From Myxococcales bacterium (GTDB lineage: Bacteria > Pseudomonadota > Gammaproteobacteria > DSM-16500), in the NCBI GenBank assembly GCA_903970525.1, contig CAJCIZ010000272.1, positions 1 through 50,182 on the forward strand: a stretch of DNA of 50,182 bases, given 5' to 3'. The translations under genes and the position numbers were made by a program. The first letter of the stretch is position 1; each line of letters begins with the position of its first letter. The notes beneath the pieces are model-generated. The model saw only the letters and a program-made list of their open reading frames with translations, did no database searches and had not been told where the DNA came from. This document shows positions 1-7,345 of this stretch, in pieces.

Positions 1-92
1 TATTTAAGTGCAATGTGATCAGGATGTAGCTTTGCTCTCTGTTCAATCATTTCATGAATGGTTGAAAACACGTATGGATAATCGTTATTCAA
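1..92 (-). CDS. AMP-binding (adenylation) enzyme, N-terminal fragment
   Basis: Only the first 30 codons are in the window; the gene runs off the left edge. Translation from a TTG at 90-92 ends in a stretch TIHEMIEQRAKLHPDHIAL, which has the look of the opening helix of adenylate-forming enzymes and NRPS adenylation domains. An AAGGAG ribosome binding site lies about 7 bases before the TTG and supports this start. It follows the metallo-beta-lactamase-fold gene by 21 bases, so it should be the last visible member of the minus-strand part of the thiopeptide cluster. It could be a free-standing acid:carrier ligase or the start of an NRPS-like protein. The family call rests on one short motif. 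Confidence 0.55.
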   Translation of the reverse strand, partial: MNNDYPYVFSTIHEMIEQRAKLHPDHIALK

Positions 93-113
93 GTGACAGC
101 TCCTTCAATCTTA

Positions 114-1721
114 TTAATGATAGATCCATTCTTTTTTGCCAAACAAACGCTCGCTTCTAATGCCTTCAGAGAAACATTTTTGCACTAACTTGTTTGATTC
201 TATAATTTGAGGTGATGAATCGTTATAGTTCAAAGCCATAATATGTGTTAACCATGGCTCCATCCCCATCGCATAAACATACACTTCTTTTGCACCGGAC
301 CGCTCGACGATTGGCCATGCCCTAGCATAATCTGATCCTGAGAGCCTTCGGGATTGATTAAATTCACGAGGAAGAGGTTTATTAAATAAAGGTTCATAAA
401 CCCAACTCACAGGCGCACCTTTACATTCCATCCCAATAAACAAGGTATCTACTTTTCCGACATGGGAAAATATATTGTCATACAACACTTGATCTAAATT
501 GTTAGAATCTGCGGCAAAAAGAAACTTTTTCCCTAGGAGTTGAATAACATATGCGGTTTTTGACTGTATATTCAAATCCCCATGTTCACCTAGAGATGGG
601 ATACTGATGATTTGACCATCAGGTAAATTAATTTTTTCAAATTTATCTAATACAATTACTTCGTTCATACCAATCGCTTCTAGCACTAACTTCAATGAAG
701 GATCTACAATAGAACCGGATGCATGAGTAGAAACAACAACTCTCTTAATCTTTTGTCTTAGCGCTAACAATGTCTCTATGACTAAATGATCTTGGTGATT
801 ATGTGTAATCAAGGCATAATCGATAACATCAGGCATATCTGATAAGGTGTAGCGGTCAAGATCACTCACTTGATGATGACTGATAATGGGGTCAAGTAAG
901 ATATTCATTCCTCTCGTCTGTAGAAGCACACAGGCATGATTGATATAGCGTACCCTGATACCCTCACCCTGATAATTTTTGTCTTGTTGACACTCCTGCG
1001 CTACTCTATTCGTGGCAGGCTCTATGAGTTGTTGAAGCTTAGGTATTTTTTTCTCGGGTACTTCAAGCAAATTAATTAAATCATCAAATTTGATTGGCGT
1101 AGTTTGTGCATTAAAGATAGCATCAATTCTTTTATCATGAAATGCAATAGGCAAATGGATTTCATTTTCATTCTCGAATCTTGGAGAACTCAATATGAAT
1201 TCACGCCTATCAGTTGTTAAATTTTTTAAAGCGATACTTTGAAAATCTGTATTATAATATTTATCATAAATGATAGGTTCAAAGAACCGTATGCCAGGTT
1301 GGCAATTGATGTCATAGACTAACTCAACACATCCACGTAACTCTTCAGGTAAATCAGCATATAGGCCTTCTAGTGAATAACCTTTTGCAACTTGTAATAA
1401 ATAATTATTGAAATTAATAACTGCAGCATTTAGTTTTAATAGTGTAGTACAGTTTAATTCTATATTTCTTAATAAATTTTTAACATTTGCAACAGCTTCG
1501 ATAGGTAAATCACAGATAGGCCCCCCTAATAAAGCCGGATCACTTGCCATCATAGTATGAAATTCAGGTTCATCCGCAAATGAATTTAATAGCTTCATAA
1601 ATGAGTTTTTGATAAAAGCAGCCGCAGTAATTGGCGATATCAAAAATGACCATGCATACCAATTATAAGCTAATGGTTCTAGTATAACAGTTTGCTTTAG
1701 GTAGATTTCTTGATTTCTCAT
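114..1721 (-). CDS. Two-part metallo-beta-lactamase-fold hydrolase of the thiopeptide cluster
   Basis: A 535-residue protein. Residues from about 255 onward form a metallo-beta-lactamase fold of the UlaG/ascorbate-lactonase type: a strand pattern ending in LLDP near 275, then the metal motif H307-x-H309-x-D311-H312 within THNHQDHL, then a later ADSN segment around the next metal ligand. The first 250 residues are a helical region with a conserved-looking WYAW...P.TAA stretch near 21-34 that I cannot assign to a named domain. Its start overlaps the stop of the upstream oxygenase gene (ATGA), so translation is probably coupled. The fold implies a metal-dependent hydrolase or oxidoreductase; no nosiheptide pathway enzyme that I know has this fold, so its role here is open. 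Confidence 0.8.
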   Translation of the reverse strand: MRNQEIYLKQTVILEPLAYNWYAWSFLISPITAAAFIKNSFMKLLNSFADEPEFHTMMASDPALLGGPICDLPIEAVANVKNLLRNIELNCTTLLKLNAAVINFNNYLLQVAKGYSLEGLYADLPEELRGCVELVYDINCQPGIRFFEPIIYDKYYNTDFQSIALKNLTTDRREFILSSPRFENENEIHLPIAFHDKRIDAIFNAQTTPIKFDDLINLLEVPEKKIPKLQQLIEPATNRVAQECQQDKNYQGEGIRVRYINHACVLLQTRGMNILLDPIISHHQVSDLDRYTLSDMPDVIDYALITHNHQDHLVIETLLALRQKIKRVVVSTHASGSIVDPSLKLVLEAIGMNEVIVLDKFEKINLPDGQIISIPSLGEHGDLNIQSKTAYVIQLLGKKFLFAADSNNLDQVLYDNIFSHVGKVDTLFIGMECKGAPVSWVYEPLFNKPLPREFNQSRRLSGSDYARAWPIVERSGAKEVYVYAMGMEPWLTHIMALNYNDSSPQIIESNKLVQKCFSEGIRSERLFGKKEWIYH

Positions 1722-2671
1722 CTCATCTTTCCTGGCTTTAAATCGTCATTAATTGCTTTCAAATATGCCATGTTGTCTGTAAAGATTTTGTTAAAATAAT
1801 CGCCTACAGTGAATGGATTTTTTTCAGTTTTTGATTTAGGTAATTCAGTGCTGTAATCTAAATTAATAAAATTGACTAAAGCTCTTCTTCCAATATACTC
1901 TTCAAACGTTTTTGATTTGACTCTATGAGGTAAGGCTCGCAGCTCTTTATCAGTAATGTGTTCCATTAATAATCCTGTCACGACCAGTGCTATCATATTA
2001 TTGTTACTTTCAGGCATATTAATATCTAAATATACATCTTTTTTTCCAAACTCACCTTGCAGACCTCGTGTTTGATTATCACGATAAAACAATACTGCCA
2101 TAGCAACCAAATCTTGGTGGGTAGAAAAAGTGATAATTTCTTCACTGGCTAATTCAGAAGTTTGATTATTATTTTGCGTCGGTATGTATCGATGCCAAGA
2201 ACTAGCAATGTTTAACTTTTCAAAGTATTTATTAATAGATGGTAATCCATGATTGGTCAGACCAATGTCTATTGCATTCGCAATCTTTTTACTAATATTT
2301 AAAGAAAACTTTTGTATAATCTCACAATTTTTGCGCCAATTATGATGAGTATCGTCTCCCGGGAGTTTTTGTGCTGCATATCCATGCTCATCACAGCAAA
2401 CAAAGTAGCGATATCCTTCAGCACCCATGACTACTTTGCCATCGATATATAAGCCTTGTTGCTTTCTAGGTGTTCCCTCATACTGACTTTTATATTCTTT
2501 ATCACTGTCAAGGAAATGATCATAATCATCAAACATTTTCACAACACTATGACTTAATTCAGTTGGTAAATTAGACAAAGCAAAGACTTGATAATCACGT
2601 AAAGCGGTGAATACTTCTTTATTAAAATTATTATTATCTGTATATTCTACAATTGGTAATGGGAATGTCAT
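1718..2671 (-). CDS. Fe(II)/2-oxoglutarate-type oxygenase (isopenicillin N synthase-like fold)
   Basis: A 317-residue protein with the iron facial triad H185-x-D187 (in STHQDLVAM) and H249 (in ALPHRV), and an Arg pair at 262-263 where the family binds the co-substrate. The N-terminal part (residues about 5-60) resembles the DIOX_N region of isopenicillin N synthase-like dioxygenases. It sits 27 bases after the radical SAM gene, has a GAGG ribosome binding site, and overlaps the next gene by 4 bases. In nosiheptide biosynthesis the hydroxylations of Glu6 and the pyridine are made by P450s; here an oxygenase of this class may do an equivalent hydroxylation. That substitution is inference; the fold call is firm. 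Confidence 0.8.
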   Translation of the reverse strand: MTFPLPIVEYTDNNNFNKEVFTALRDYQVFALSNLPTELSHSVVKMFDDYDHFLDSDKEYKSQYEGTPRKQQGLYIDGKVVMGAEGYRYFVCCDEHGYAAQKLPGDDTHHNWRKNCEIIQKFSLNISKKIANAIDIGLTNHGLPSINKYFEKLNIASSWHRYIPTQNNNQTSELASEEIITFSTHQDLVAMAVLFYRDNQTRGLQGEFGKKDVYLDINMPESNNNMIALVVTGLLMEHITDKELRALPHRVKSKTFEEYIGRRALVNFINLDYSTELPKSKTEKNPFTVGDYFNKIFTDNMAYLKAINDDLKPGKMR

Positions 2672-2698
2672 AAATAATCCTCACTATTAATTTAAAAA

Positions 2699-3976
2699 TT
2701 AAGCACCTTGAACCTGTAAACCATGATTTTGTGAAACCCAATGCAGCGAACTCGCATTTGATGGTTTAAATTGACTATATTGATTATAAAATTGGTTAAT
2801 AGCACTCATATCATATGTCATGGCTAATCTCTTGCAGGCATATTTAGTCCTTTGATTACTGTCGACAAATACTATTTTATTATTTTCTTCTTTTATCATG
2901 CCATGTTGTTTCAAATAATGATGCCAAGCATCAATTTCAACACTTTGTTCCATACCATTTTGAAAAGAAATGCCTAACATTTCTTCCCAAATTTTTAAAT
3001 CAAGGCCTCTTTCAGACATGATCGCCCAGCTATAATGTAATTCTAAATATGGTTTCGACTTGGAGGGAGCATAGACAGACCCTGGACGCAATGGATCATT
3101 GATGAAATCCTTATGATGCGCTGGCCCCATAATAACTTTGTTTTGTAAAAGAGAATTCCCTGTTGAACCAAAAGCCAACCATTCTGTGACAAGACTGAAA
3201 TAAGTCGAGTCAGAAATACAACGTCTTTTATCTAAAGAGAAATACTGCCAATGATTTTCTTTAAAACTGTTGTTTTCCATGATATTTCTTGCGAGAAAAT
3301 ACTTATCACACAACTCTTCTTCAGTATAAACTCGTTTCATCTTTTTCAAGAAAGTCGTATTTGGTGTAGGAACAAACATATAAACAGTATAATGATTGGT
3401 ACCTAATTTTAACCCATCTTCAAGATTTAATTGTAATTCTTCATTCGTTTCATCGGGCAAAGCAATCATTAAGTCTACATTTATATTATCAAACCCTGCC
3501 TGACGAAAGCGTTCTAACGCAGATGAAACTTGCAATGTTGAATGACATCTTCCTAGTCGCTTTAGACGCGCATCAATCATAGATTGCACACCCATACTGA
3601 TGCGATCGTATCCAGCTTCTCGCAAACGTGTAAAATCATGGTTTGTCGTATTCTCAGGCGTTGTTTCTAATGTAGTGTCAATATAGTTGGGTGATAAATC
3701 AATATTTTGTTTTATTGTTTGTATGATATCGACTAATTGATCTGTTGATAATGATGTAGGTGTACCTCCACCAAAATACATTGATCTGACACCATATCCT
3801 TTTTCTCTTAAAGAAGGTAAATAGGCGCGAATTTGTTTTTTTAATGCTTCTACATAATCACCATAATGTGATTGTTGGCGAATTAAATCTTCTGTTTTTA
3901 TATGAGAGACATAAGAACAAAAATGGCATTTCGAATTACAATATGGTACATGCACATATAATGAAATTTCTTTCAT
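2699..3976 (-). CDS. HemN-like radical SAM enzyme, NosN-type class C methyltransferase candidate
   Basis: A 425-residue radical SAM protein with the cluster motif C13-x3-C17-x2-C20 (CNSKCHFC) directly after YVHVPY, followed by the YFGGGTPT and ETTPEN motifs typical of HemN/HemW proteins. I chose the ATG at 3976 because GGGAG lies 7 bases upstream; a TTG 30 bases earlier has no such site. The gene follows the thiopeptide precursor. In nosiheptide, the HemN-like class C enzyme NosN adds the one-carbon bridge to the indolic acid and closes the side ring to Glu6. The conserved Glu6 in the precursor here makes the same role likely. A plain HemW or coproporphyrinogen dehydrogenase role is less likely given the context. 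Confidence 0.8.
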   Translation of the reverse strand: MKEISLYVHVPYCNSKCHFCSYVSHIKTEDLIRQQSHYGDYVEALKKQIRAYLPSLREKGYGVRSMYFGGGTPTSLSTDQLVDIIQTIKQNIDLSPNYIDTTLETTPENTTNHDFTRLREAGYDRISMGVQSMIDARLKRLGRCHSTLQVSSALERFRQAGFDNINVDLMIALPDETNEELQLNLEDGLKLGTNHYTVYMFVPTPNTTFLKKMKRVYTEEELCDKYFLARNIMENNSFKENHWQYFSLDKRRCISDSTYFSLVTEWLAFGSTGNSLLQNKVIMGPAHHKDFINDPLRPGSVYAPSKSKPYLELHYSWAIMSERGLDLKIWEEMLGISFQNGMEQSVEIDAWHHYLKQHGMIKEENNKIVFVDSNQRTKYACKRLAMTYDMSAINQFYNQYSQFKPSNASSLHWVSQNHGLQVQGA

Positions 3977-4044
3977 AACAATTCTCCCAATTTTCCAACA
4001 AAACAAACATTAATTTAATAATATTTTCCTTAAATATGATCCAA

Positions 4045-4089
4045 GGGGTAATCTTCTTGAATGATGTTTTATTCAAGAAGATTAGCCTT
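4045..4089 (-). terminator. Long stem-loop between precursor and radical SAM gene; partial terminator or mRNA stabiliser
   Basis: A 14-base perfect stem (4049-4062 with 4071-4084, loop of 8 at 4063-4070) extends by about four further pairs beyond one mismatch. It lies just downstream of the precursor stop on the transcribed minus strand. There is no good run of U after it, so read-through into the downstream enzymes is expected. RiPP clusters often place such a hairpin after the precursor so that the peptide is made in large excess over its enzymes; that function is inference. Confidence 0.6.
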
Positions 4090-4124
4090 GAACTTTTCGC
4101 AGAACAAATTAAAACAGATAAAAG

Positions 4125-4292
4125 TTAGCTACAGCAACATTCACATGTTGTGCATGAAGCAGCCATAACTTTCGATACGGCTTCGCTATTTTCATCAATG
4201 ATATTGTCTAAGAATTTAGATATTTGCAGATCATCAATTCTTAGGTTATCAATTTTTAATTGTTCAACTGTCACACTTTCTTTCTGTCCCAT
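4125..4292 (-). CDS. Thiopeptide precursor peptide, nosiheptide-like core
   Basis: A 55-codon gene with an excellent AAAGGAG ribosome binding site before its ATG. The leader (residues 1-45) is acidic, with repeated Ile-Asp pairs as in other thiopeptide leaders, and ends in VMAA. The core is residues 46-55, SCTTCECCCS. As recalled from the literature, NosM of nosiheptide has the core SCTTCECCCSCSS, so all ten residues agree and the last three are absent. By analogy Ser1 and Ser10 would give the pyridine, Cys2, 5, 7 and 9 thiazoles, Thr4 dehydrobutyrine, and Glu6 plus Cys8 the side-ring anchors. The gene is first in the minus-strand unit and faces the divergent enzyme operon. The core identity and the surrounding enzyme set make this call strong; the modification map is inference. 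Confidence 0.92.
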   Translation of the reverse strand: MGQKESVTVEQLKIDNLRIDDLQISKFLDNIIDENSEAVSKVMAASCTTCECCCS

Positions 4293-4325
4293 AACAATCT
4301 CCTTTTATAAAGTTGGAACTCGCAA

Positions 4326-4354
4326 ATTATGTCTAGAGTAGAACCATTTGGAAA
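4326..4354 (-). promoter_or_regulatory. Candidate sigma-70 promoter for the precursor gene
   Basis: On the minus strand a TTTCCA box (4349-4354) and a CATAAT box (4326-4331) are separated by 17 bases. Each box departs from consensus (4 of 6 and 5 of 6). Transcription would start roughly 25-30 bases before the precursor ATG, which is a plausible leader length. Confidence 0.35.
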
Positions 4355-4415
4355 TCTGTTAGTTTTACGGATATACAATCTAGTGTAATTAGCATTTGAT
4401 AAGAGGTGAGACATA

Positions 4416-4460
4416 ATGAGCAATTTGAGATATATGATCGTAACCATATGTTTATATTGA
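4416..4460 (+). CDS. Possible 14-residue leader peptide upstream of the plus-strand operon
   Basis: An ATG at 4416 is preceded 5 bases upstream by a strong AGGTGAG ribosome binding site (4404-4410) and encodes MSNLRYMIVTICLY before a TGA. The stop codon overlaps the left arm of a palindrome at 4456-4472, and the first enzyme-operon gene starts at 4509. The arrangement resembles leader peptides that control downstream genes by attenuation, but it could be a chance ORF in a promoter region. Confidence 0.3.
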   Translation: MSNLRYMIVTICLY

Positions 4461-4472
4461 TAGTTTATCAAT
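4456..4472. promoter_or_regulatory. Palindrome in the divergent promoter region; operator or small hairpin
   Basis: ATTGATA and TATCAAT are perfect inverted repeats separated by GTT. They lie between the divergent precursor and enzyme operons, 36 bases before the ATG at 4509. They could be a repressor operator or a 7-pair RNA hairpin. No regulator gene of the cluster is visible in the window to match it. Confidence 0.35.
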
Positions 4473-4508
4473 TACGTTTGCAGAAATATTCAAGAGGGTG
4501 GGAAAAAT

Positions 4509-4973
4509 ATGATAAAACATACGACAACGAACCAATCCATCACGATTTTTACTTTTTTTGATGAGTTAAGTCAATCACTGAAAGCTGGCTGGGAAAAACT
4601 CAAGTCTAGCCAAAGTTATAAAGTCTATTCTGAAGCATTCGACTTTTTTAAAAAAGTAGGTCTTTATGAAGGTTTATTTCGACCAGATATTCCTAATCCA
4701 GTTTACGATAACGCCGCAAAAGAACTCGGTAAAGAATTCTTAAATAAAGCATTAGAAGTTGGATTATACTTCAAAGAACTCTTCCCAGGAGATTTCAACA
4801 TATCGACTGAAAATGTAGTTGATGGATTAGAATATCGAATTTTTTATTTAACTGCTTATCACAATGGAAATAAACTTGGAACATATAAGTTATCATTTTC
4901 ACATAGCCATCGTAATTTTGACTTTCCTGCACCACCAATTTTAGAAATTGATTCTGTTGAAAATCTAATATGA
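4509..4973 (+). CDS. Unknown 154-residue protein at the head of the thiopeptide enzyme operon
   Basis: I do not recognise a family. The protein is soluble-looking, with amphipathic helices over residues about 15-100 (aromatic-rich, many Lys and Glu) and a beta-rich C-terminal third around YRIFYLTAY and YKLSFSHSH. No signal peptide, membrane segment or clear metal motif is present. A GAGGGTGGG ribosome binding site lies just before the ATG. Its last codons overlap the start of the ThiF-like partner gene (ATGA), so it is co-translated with core biosynthesis enzymes. It may be a cluster-specific accessory factor or an immunity protein; nothing in the sequence decides this. Confidence 0.7.
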   Translation: MIKHTTTNQSITIFTFFDELSQSLKAGWEKLKSSQSYKVYSEAFDFFKKVGLYEGLFRPDIPNPVYDNAAKELGKEFLNKALEVGLYFKELFPGDFNISTENVVDGLEYRIFYLTAYHNGNKLGTYKLSFSHSHRNFDFPAPPILEIDSVENLI

Positions 4974-5842
4974 ATATAAATTTAGACACTCTCGTCAATC
5001 AGTATGTCATTATGCTCAAAAATACACAGATCTTTAAGACTGACTCTGGTGCACAGATTAAAAATAGCAGAGGATCATGTGATATTGACGGGGAATCCAG
5101 TTATTTGATCTTACTTTGGTTACGAAAAAAATTGAATGGCGTTAATAAGGTAGGAGATTTTTTGGCTATAGATGGCAAAAAATCAAATGTCATACTCAAA
5201 ATCATTAAAATATTAATAACACATGAATTTGCAAAATTAACTGAAAATACCACTGAGGACAGCGATAAAAAATTAATTCTGGAAAATAATAGAGTATTTC
5301 AATTTATACAAAACTATAGCAACAAACCTCTTCAGACACTTAAGTGGTTCATTGGTCAACCTGTAATATTAATTGGATCAGGTGTAATTTTAAAAAACCT
5401 AGCACATTGTTTTGAATGTATGGGTTTAAAAAATATTAAAATCATTTCCTCTGGAATTGAGATAAATGCTAAAGATAAAGCACTAAATTCTCATAATGCT
5501 TCTATAAAAATTGTAGCAATAGATAAGTTATCTGAATACGATACTAAAATATTGAATCTCATTAAAAGTATAAGAATATCAGCAATAGTATATTCTCATT
5601 TTTCTCATATTTATTCGATTGATAATTTTGATAAAAGAATTTCAAGCCTGGAAAATTATATTAAGTTTGAGCCAAACAGAGAAAATAGTCTTGTATCTCC
5701 TTCAGCTGCTGCTATAGCGGCAAATCATATTATAATGTGTATGCTATCTTTACATGCCGAGTCAACAAAGCCAGCAATACGCTCAATATCAATTAATCAA
5801 GAGACTCTATTAATGGAACCTTATGAACATGCTCACCATTGA
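4970..5842 (+). CDS. Ocin-ThiF-like partner protein of the azoline cyclodehydratase (TbtF/NosH-type candidate)
   Basis: A 290-residue protein. Residues about 20-85 look like a small winged-helix unit of the kind that serves as RiPP recognition element. From about 115 a Rossmann-like segment begins (PVILIGSGVILKNLAHCFE), and near 245 the stretch SPSAAAIAANHI resembles the C-terminal helix of E1/ThiF-like proteins. In thiopeptide systems such a protein binds the leader and presents the precursor to the YcaO cyclodehydratase. It overlaps the genes on both sides (4 and 20 bases), consistent with tight coupling. No CxxC zinc site is seen, as expected for a partner rather than an active E1. The call relies on weak sequence signals plus context. 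Confidence 0.6.
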   Translation: MNINLDTLVNQYVIMLKNTQIFKTDSGAQIKNSRGSCDIDGESSYLILLWLRKKLNGVNKVGDFLAIDGKKSNVILKIIKILITHEFAKLTENTTEDSDKKLILENNRVFQFIQNYSNKPLQTLKWFIGQPVILIGSGVILKNLAHCFECMGLKNIKIISSGIEINAKDKALNSHNASIKIVAIDKLSEYDTKILNLIKSIRISAIVYSHFSHIYSIDNFDKRISSLENYIKFEPNRENSLVSPSAAAIAANHIIMCMLSLHAESTKPAIRSISINQETLLMEPYEHAHH

Positions 5843-7307
5843 TGAAGCTTATGAGTTAACTCAAAAATTACATGGGGCACCCGATACATTTCGCATCAAT
5901 ACAAATCTGAATTGGAATCTCGCACCAGCATTTTTTTCACCCAAAGGAAATAGCACTTATATTACTTTATCACATACAAATAATGATATATCAAAAGTTA
6001 ATATTAATGAAACAGGCCTATTAGATAAACTTAGCATACTCTTATGGATGGGATATGGATGTCAGAAAATTCGGGTCTCTCTAGAATCTGATTTAAAAAA
6101 AGCTAACAGTGGATTACGTCCAAAATACTTTCCGCAACGTGCAGTGGCCTCAGGCGGCGCAGCATATCCTAATGAAATTTATATTAATTTTAATGCTGAT
6201 AAACAATATATTTATCGATATTCACCAAACTATCACGCTCTCATCGCGCACAATCAATCTATCAACACTGACAACCAATCTGATATAAAGATTTATATTA
6301 ATGTTAAATTTGAGCGTACTTGTTTTAAATATAAAACATTTGCTTACCGATTATCTGCTGTTGATACAGGTGCTGTATTAGGACGCTTAATAGCCATATT
6401 AAACGCATTAAATATAGACTTCGATTTAGATTTTGATTTTAATGGGTATGACACTAATGAATTATTAAAAATCAATGATAATTTAGAAGGAACATATGCT
6501 ATTTTATCGATAAAACATAATTCCGTTACTGCTATTAATGACGTAATCAACCAATATAATATAAAAAATGATGCCTCTCTTAATACAAATGCTGCACAAG
6601 AACAATCATGCATTCCTGCTGAAATGATAGCCTTGCATCAACGTGCGCATTATTGTGATACTCAAGAAGAGAATAAAATTAAAACACAGACAAATTTGAA
6701 AAAGTATCGTACTTATCCATTAACGGATTTATTTGAGGCGAGTCTAAATCGTGCCTCACTGGCTAATTTCTTTACTGGAGAGTCATCATCGAAGAAAGTC
6801 TTAATTGAATGCATCGAGCACTGTGTAAACTTATTAAAATCTGTGAGTCACCATTGTAAAGGGGGTTCACTACCAAATTTGAATTTCTATTGTAGTGTCT
6901 TTAATCTATCTGATTTAGAAAGCGGACTGTACTTTTACAATCAGAATCAACTTATATTGATTGACAAAGATGATCATCAATTAGATATAACAAAAAGTCT
7001 ACATTTGAGTTCTGCGAATATTGCTCTTTCATCTTTTATTATTCACATCACAGGGAATATCGATTGGAGAGGAAATTCAAGAGGTTTAAAATTCTATAGA
7101 ATTCTACAAATGTACGCTGGTATAGCAACTGAGGCGATAAGTTTAGCTGCGAATATGTCTGGATTATCAGCACACCCTTATCTTGGATATAACAGTAACA
7201 AAATTAAAAAAATATACAAAATTATTCCATCTGATCAAGAGATTTTATGTCAGATTTGTATTGGCGATCCAGATCATAACAATATTTATCATCAAATTAT
7301 GATCTAA
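5823..7307 (+). CDS. SagB-like FMN-dependent azoline dehydrogenase
   Basis: A 494-residue protein of the nitroreductase/SagB type. SagB-like motifs appear early: LLWMGYG near 72-78, a stretch at about 102-122 reading RAVASGGAAYPNEIYI (the family's S-A-G-A-x-Y-P-x-E pattern), and SPNYHALI. The second half repeats nitroreductase-like features (SSANIALSSFIIHITGN and RFYRILQMYAGIATEAISLAA-like helix around 420-445, AHPYLGYN). The family oxidises thiazolines to thiazoles with FMN after YcaO cyclisation, which fits the four Cys of the core expected to become thiazoles. It overlaps the upstream gene by 20 bases and precedes the Rieske gene by 38. Confidence 0.8.
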   Translation: MNMLTIDEAYELTQKLHGAPDTFRINTNLNWNLAPAFFSPKGNSTYITLSHTNNDISKVNINETGLLDKLSILLWMGYGCQKIRVSLESDLKKANSGLRPKYFPQRAVASGGAAYPNEIYINFNADKQYIYRYSPNYHALIAHNQSINTDNQSDIKIYINVKFERTCFKYKTFAYRLSAVDTGAVLGRLIAILNALNIDFDLDFDFNGYDTNELLKINDNLEGTYAILSIKHNSVTAINDVINQYNIKNDASLNTNAAQEQSCIPAEMIALHQRAHYCDTQEENKIKTQTNLKKYRTYPLTDLFEASLNRASLANFFTGESSSKKVLIECIEHCVNLLKSVSHHCKGGSLPNLNFYCSVFNLSDLESGLYFYNQNQLILIDKDDHQLDITKSLHLSSANIALSSFIIHITGNIDWRGNSRGLKFYRILQMYAGIATEAISLAANMSGLSAHPYLGYNSNKIKKIYKIIPSDQEILCQICIGDPDHNNIYHQIMI

Positions 7308-7345
7308 CATATAAGTATTTTATATTTAATGGAGAGTAAAGAGAC

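Noticed and set aside
2699-3976. Housekeeping coproporphyrinogen dehydrogenase or HemW
   Set aside because: The motifs alone allow it, but the position directly after a nosiheptide-like precursor with Glu6 favours a NosN-type enzyme.
4150-4341. A 63-codon plus-strand frame antisense to the precursor gene
   Set aside because: It has no ribosome binding site and lies opposite the thiopeptide precursor, whose core and leader are far more convincing.
4271-4471. A 66-codon minus-strand frame upstream of the precursor
   Set aside because: It covers the promoter region, has no family features and overlaps the precursor start in another frame.
6344-6613. An 89-codon minus-strand frame inside the SagB-like gene
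   Set aside because: Low-complexity Ser/Lys repeat (SKSKSKSK) arising from the coding strand; no start signal and fully inside a conserved gene.
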